The position numbers and the translations under genes were made by a program. Positions 60,718-64,000 of a stretch of 64,000 nucleotides of DNA are shown piece after piece. The DNA lies in contig NZ_CP108080.1 in the NCBI RefSeq assembly GCF_036181745.1, positions 4,715,501 through 4,779,500 of the forward strand, in the 5' to 3' direction. Below the pieces are notes generated by a model. It saw nothing but the letters and a program-made list of their open reading frames with translations. It was not told the origin of the DNA and ran no database searches. The stretch comes from Streptomyces sp. NBC_00259 (GTDB taxonomy: Bacteria; Actinomycetota; Actinomycetes; Streptomycetales; Streptomycetaceae). Numbering within the stretch: the first letter of the stretch is position 1; the number at the start of each line of letters is the position of its first letter.

Positions 60718-61602
60718 CTACTCCTTGACGCCGATGACCCCGCGCAGCGGTTCCGGCAGGAGCTCGTTGCAGGAGAGCTGGCCCGTCTTCGTCAGGGAGT
60801 CGGACACGCAGGTGTAGAAGTCCTTGTACACCAGCTGCATCGTGAAGGTCATCGCCACGATGGTGAGGGCGATTCCGGCCATCACGATGCCGCTCACCGC
60901 GGCCGTCACCTGGGGTCTGCCCGTCGGCCGTTCGGACGCCGAGGCGGAGGCGGAGGCGGGGGCGGGTGCCGAAGGCGCCGCAGACGTGACGGACGTCGCG
61001 GACGTCGCGCCGCCGGTGGACGCCGCGGTACGGCGGGACTTGGAGCGCAGCGAGCTGGCGCCCCAGTAGATCGCGAGGGCGCCGAGGAGCAGCGCGATCT
61101 CGGGGAAGTCGAAGAGGGCGAAGAAGAACGCCCACATACCCGAGAGCAGCGCATAGCGGGCGCGGCGCTGGACCGGGTCCGTCGGGTCCCAGCGAAGGCC
61201 GGTGCCCTGGCTGCCGCCGCCTTCCGGGCCGGTGCCCTGGCCGCCTCCACCGCCACCGGTGCCGCTGTTCTGGCCGCCCGTGCGGCCGCCGAAGCCGCCC
61301 GAGGAGCGGCCCGGCTGGCGGCTGCTCCACTGGCTGCCCCAGGACGAGCGCCCACCCTCACGCCCGCCTTCACGTCCGCCTTCGCGGTCGCGGTCGCCGT
61401 CGTCGCCCGAGCCCTGCCCCGGATCGTTGTCGCCCGAGCCCCGCCGGGGCTGCCACGGCCGGTCCTGCGAGCCCTCCGGCGGAGGAGCGAACGGGTTGCT
61501 CTCGTCCTTGGGCTCCGTGGACTGGCGTTCCCGCAGCAGCAGGGAGTCCCGCTCGAGGGAGAGCGGGAGGCGGAGTGCCGTGCGGCGGCGTCGGTCCGGC
61601 AT
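60718..61602 (-). CDS. Membrane protein with a long Gly/Asp/Arg-rich cytoplasmic region
   Basis: A 294-residue protein. The first about 145 residues are low-complexity, with repeats GREGGREGGR and Gly-rich runs. Two hydrophobic hairpin helices (about 147-180: ARYALLSGMWAFFFALFDF, EIALLLGALAIYWGAS), a Ser/Ala-rich loop, then a third helix (about 228-250) and an outer C-terminus with two cysteines (FYTCVSDSLTKTGQLSCNEL). No function is known. It starts with ATG 61602 after AGGGGAAG at a long spacing. Convergent with the DUF6350 gene (18 bases apart) and divergent from purN. Confidence 0.75.
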   Translation of the reverse strand: MPDRRRRTALRLPLSLERDSLLLRERQSTEPKDESNPFAPPPEGSQDRPWQPRRGSGDNDPGQGSGDDGDRDREGGREGGREGGRSSWGSQWSSRQPGRSSGGFGGRTGGQNSGTGGGGGGQGTGPEGGGSQGTGLRWDPTDPVQRRARYALLSGMWAFFFALFDFPEIALLLGALAIYWGASSLRSKSRRTAASTGGATSATSVTSAAPSAPAPASASASASERPTGRPQVTAAVSGIVMAGIALTIVAMTFTMQLVYKDFYTCVSDSLTKTGQLSCNELLPEPLRGVIGVKE

Positions 61603-61782
61603 GTGGTGAACGTCTTCCCCTCTTGTACGTCTGTACGCGGGTACTCCGTCTGGAACGGGCCCTGCCCCCAGACGCTACCTCCCGGCCTCGCCCCCGTCCC
61701 GTGGGGGCCGCTCGGTGTGCCGGTATCGTTGCTGACGGTCGACGGCTTCGTAGAGTTCCCCTATCGCCGGGCTCTTTTCATT

Positions 61783-61799
61783 CGTACGACCATACAAAA
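61783..61799 (+). promoter_or_regulatory. 17-bp element upstream of purN, similar to that of guaB
   Basis: CGTACGACCATACAAAA lies 29 bases before the purN GTG and matches the guaB element at 2493-2509 at 14 of 17 bases. The surrounding 61770-61820 is AT-rich and probably carries the purN promoter. Confidence 0.3.
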
Positions 61800-61827
61800 A
61801 CGTACCGCAACGCGAAATGAGTGCCCC

Positions 61828-62445
61828 GTGGCTGCCGCCCGCCTCGTCGTCCTGGTCTCCGGATCCGGCACCAATCTCCAGGCGCTGCTCGACGCCATCA
61901 GCGACGATCCGCAGGGCTTCGGCGCCGACATCGTCGCCGTGGGTGCGGACCGCGACGGCATCATCGGCCTCGACCGGGCCCGGCTGGCCGGGATCCCCAC
62001 CTTCGTCTGCAAGGTGAAGGATCACGCGACCCGCGAGGAGTGGGACCGTGCGCTGACCGAGGCCACCGCCGGGTACGAGCCCGATCTCGTCGTCTCGGCC
62101 GGCTTCATGAAGATCGTCGGCAAGGACTTCCTCGCCCGGTTCGGCGGCCGGATCGTGAACACGCACCCCGCGCTGCTGCCCAGCTTTCCCGGTGCCCACG
62201 GAGTGCGTGACGCACTCGCCTACGGGGTGAAGGTCACCGGATGCACCGTCCACTTCGTCGACGACGGTGTCGACACCGGCCCGATCATCGCCCAGGGCGT
62301 GGTCGAGGTCCGGGACGAGGACGACGAAGCCGTTCTGCACGAGCGCATCAAGGAAGTCGAGCGTCAGCTGCTCGTCGAGGTCGTGGGGCGTCTGGCCCGT
62401 AACGGCTACCGCATTGAGGGACGAAAGGTTCATGTCGGTGAATAA
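61828..62445 (+). CDS. purN: Phosphoribosylglycinamide formyltransferase
   Basis: A 205-residue enzyme that transfers a formyl group from 10-formyltetrahydrofolate to GAR, the third step of purine synthesis. [19 protein letters not shown] (about 5-23) is the phosphate loop. The active site has the Asn/His pair in [13 protein letters not shown] and the aspartate in [18 protein letters not shown] at 61828 was chosen for family length; an ATG at 61817 is in another frame. purH begins inside its last 14 bases, so the two are translationally coupled. Confidence 0.95.
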   Translation: MAAARLVVLVSGSGTNLQALLDAISDDPQGFGADIVAVGADRDGIIGLDRARLAGIPTFVCKVKDHATREEWDRALTEATAGYEPDLVVSAGFMKIVGKDFLARFGGRIVNTHPALLPSFPGAHGVRDALAYGVKVTGCTVHFVDDGVDTGPIIAQGVVEVRDEDDEAVLHERIKEVERQLLVEVVGRLARNGYRIEGRKVHVGE

Positions 62446-63988
62446 GCCCATCCGTCGCGCGTTGGTGAGTGTCTACGACAAGACGGGGCTGGAGGAGCTC
62501 GCCCGCGGGCTCCACGAGGCCGGCGTCGAGCTCGTGTCCACCGGCTCCACCGCCGCGAAGATCGCCGCGGCCGGTGTCCCGGTCACCAAGGTCGAGGAGC
62601 TCACCGGCTTCCCCGAGTGCCTGGACGGCCGGGTCAAGACCCTGCACCCGCGCGTGCATGCCGGAATCCTCGCCGACCTGCGCCTGGAGACGCACCGCGA
62701 GCAGCTCGCCGAGCTGGGCGTGGAGCCGTTCGACCTCGTGGTCGTGAACCTGTACCCGTTCCGGGAGACCGTCGCCTCCGGCGCGAGCCCCGACGAGTGC
62801 GTCGAGCAGATCGACATCGGCGGCCCCTCGATGGTCCGCGCCGCCGCCAAGAACCACCCCTCGGTCGCGGTCGTCACCAGCCCCGCGCGGTACGGCGACG
62901 TCCTCACCGCGGTCGCCTCCGGCGGCTTCGACCTGGCCGCCCGCAAGCGCCTCGCCGCCGAGGCGTTCCAGCACACCGCCTCCTACGACGTCGCCGTCGC
63001 CTCCTGGTTCGCCTCCTCGTACGCCCCGGCGGACGAGTCGGCCTTCCCCGACTTCACCGGTGCCACGTACGCCCGCTCCAACGTCCTGCGCTACGGCGAG
63101 AACCCGCACCAGGGCGCGGCGCTGTACGTCACCGAGGCGGGCGGCGGGCTCGCCCAGGCGGAGCAGCTGCACGGCAAGGAGATGTCGTACAACAACTACA
63201 CGGACACGGACGCCGCACGCCGTGCCGCCTACGACCACACCGAGCCGTGCGTGGCCATCATCAAGCACGCCAACCCGTGCGGCATCGCGATCGGCGACGA
63301 CGTCGCCGAGGCGCACCGCAAGGCCCACGCCTGCGACCCGCTGTCGGCCTTCGGCGGTGTGATCGCGGTCAACCGCCCGGTGTCGGTGGCGATGGCCGAG
63401 CAGGTCGCCGAGATCTTCACCGAGGTCATCGTCGCCCCGGACTACGAGGACGGCGCGGTCGAGGTCCTGGCCCGCAAGAAGAACATCCGCGTGCTGCGCT
63501 GCCCCGACGCTCCGTCAGCACCGGTCGAGCTCAAGCCGATCGACGGCGGCGCGCTGCTCCAGGTCACCGACCGCCTCCAGGCCGACGGGGACGACCCGGC
63601 CAACTGGACCCTCGCCACCGGTGAGGCGCTGTCCGACGCCGAACTGGCCGAGCTGGCCTTCGCCTGGAGGGCGTGCCGCGCGGTCAAGTCCAACGCGATC
63701 CTGCTCGCCAAGGACGGCGCGAGCGTCGGCGTAGGCATGGGCCAGGTCAACCGGGTCGACTCCGCGAAGCTCGCCGTGGAGCGCGCGGGCGAGGAGCGCG
63801 CGGCGGGCGCGTACGCCGCCTCGGACGCGTTCTTCCCGTTCCCCGACGGCCTGGAGATCCTGACCGCGGCCGGCGTCAAGGCCGTGGTCCAGCCCGGTGG
63901 TTCGGTCCGTGACGAGCAGGTCGTCGAGGCCGCGCAGAAGGCGGGCGTGACGATGTACTTCACGGGTACGCGGCACTTCTTCCACTGA
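62432..63988 (+). CDS. purH: Bifunctional AICAR formyltransferase / IMP cyclohydrolase
   Basis: A 518-residue bifunctional enzyme that makes IMP in the last two steps of purine synthesis. The cyclohydrolase (MGS-like) domain covers about 1-145, with [18 protein letters not shown]-like [16 protein letters not shown] and [15 protein letters not shown]. The transformylase domain has [13 protein letters not shown], the catalytic [20 protein letters not shown] and the ending [13 protein letters not shown] at 62432 overlaps the purN stop by 14 bases. Its product, IMP, is the substrate of GuaB at the other end of the window. The remaining 12 bases of the window are non-coding. Confidence 0.97.
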   Translation: MSVNKPIRRALVSVYDKTGLEELARGLHEAGVELVSTGSTAAKIAAAGVPVTKVEELTGFPECLDGRVKTLHPRVHAGILADLRLETHREQLAELGVEPFDLVVVNLYPFRETVASGASPDECVEQIDIGGPSMVRAAAKNHPSVAVVTSPARYGDVLTAVASGGFDLAARKRLAAEAFQHTASYDVAVASWFASSYAPADESAFPDFTGATYARSNVLRYGENPHQGAALYVTEAGGGLAQAEQLHGKEMSYNNYTDTDAARRAAYDHTEPCVAIIKHANPCGIAIGDDVAEAHRKAHACDPLSAFGGVIAVNRPVSVAMAEQVAEIFTEVIVAPDYEDGAVEVLARKKNIRVLRCPDAPSAPVELKPIDGGALLQVTDRLQADGDDPANWTLATGEALSDAELAELAFAWRACRAVKSNAILLAKDGASVGVGMGQVNRVDSAKLAVERAGEERAAGAYAASDAFFPFPDGLEILTAAGVKAVVQPGGSVRDEQVVEAAQKAGVTMYFTGTRHFFH

Positions 63989-64000
63989 CCGGTGACCGGT

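Overview
The window is a core chromosomal segment of a Streptomyces (high-GC Actinomycetota). The evidence is very high GC with GC-rich third codon positions, GTG and TTG starts, sporulation regulators of the WhiB and BldM type, a LAETG sortase substrate, a c-di-AMP riboswitch before a cell-wall hydrolase, and a gene order that I recognise from memory as matching Streptomyces coelicolor from about SCO4767 (whiD) to SCO4814 (purH). No tRNA, rRNA, CRISPR array, insertion sequence or prophage was seen. No searches were run; every name rests on reading the sequence and on known families.

Layout. (1) 0.2-5.4 kb: divergent whiD and bldM, an ECF sigma factor (probably shbA), guaB and a guaB3-type paralogue. 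The same neighbourhood (whiB3-sigD-guaB2-guaB3-choD) exists in mycobacteria. (2) 5.5-8.7 kb: nucleotide-sugar dehydrogenase and a divergent glycerol-3-phosphate dehydrogenase. (3) 8.8-16 kb: three tandem transmembrane Ser/Thr kinase paralogues; the middle one is a clear pseudokinase. (4) 16.2-19.7 kb: aldehyde dehydrogenase and a ChoD-like GMC oxidoreductase. (5) 19.8-25.8 kb: LAETG-anchored surface protein, a chorismate mutase behind a leader peptide and terminator, guaA, and small metabolic genes. (6) 26-32.7 kb: membrane proteins, divergent PspC proteins with a PspC-fused histidine kinase and its response regulator, and a membrane esterase. (7) 32.8-43.6 kb: cell-envelope and helicase block with two NlpC/P60 hydrolases (one under a c-di-AMP riboswitch), a broken MFS gene, pcrA, an M23 peptidase and a lipase. 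(8) 43.9-52.7 kb: icmB, then a five-gene SWIM / DUF5691 / MoxR / DUF5682 / vWA module of unknown function. (9) 52.8-54.8 kb: two repetitive secreted proteins, one with eleven-residue repeats. (10) 55-64 kb: sucCD, a membrane-anchored XRE-sigma fusion, membrane proteins, and purN-purH.

How it works together. Purine synthesis recurs (guaB, guaA, purN, purH), with a similar 17-bp sequence before guaB and purN. Envelope sensing and remodelling recur (kinases, PspC two-component system, NlpC/P60, M23, sortase substrate). The most notable less-described items are a probable aromatic-amino-acid attenuator before chorismate mutase, the MoxR/vWA module, the XRE-ECF sigma-membrane fusion, the receptor pseudokinase with an insertion of about 340 residues, the hendecad-repeat secreted protein, and a GuaB3 protein without the catalytic cysteine.
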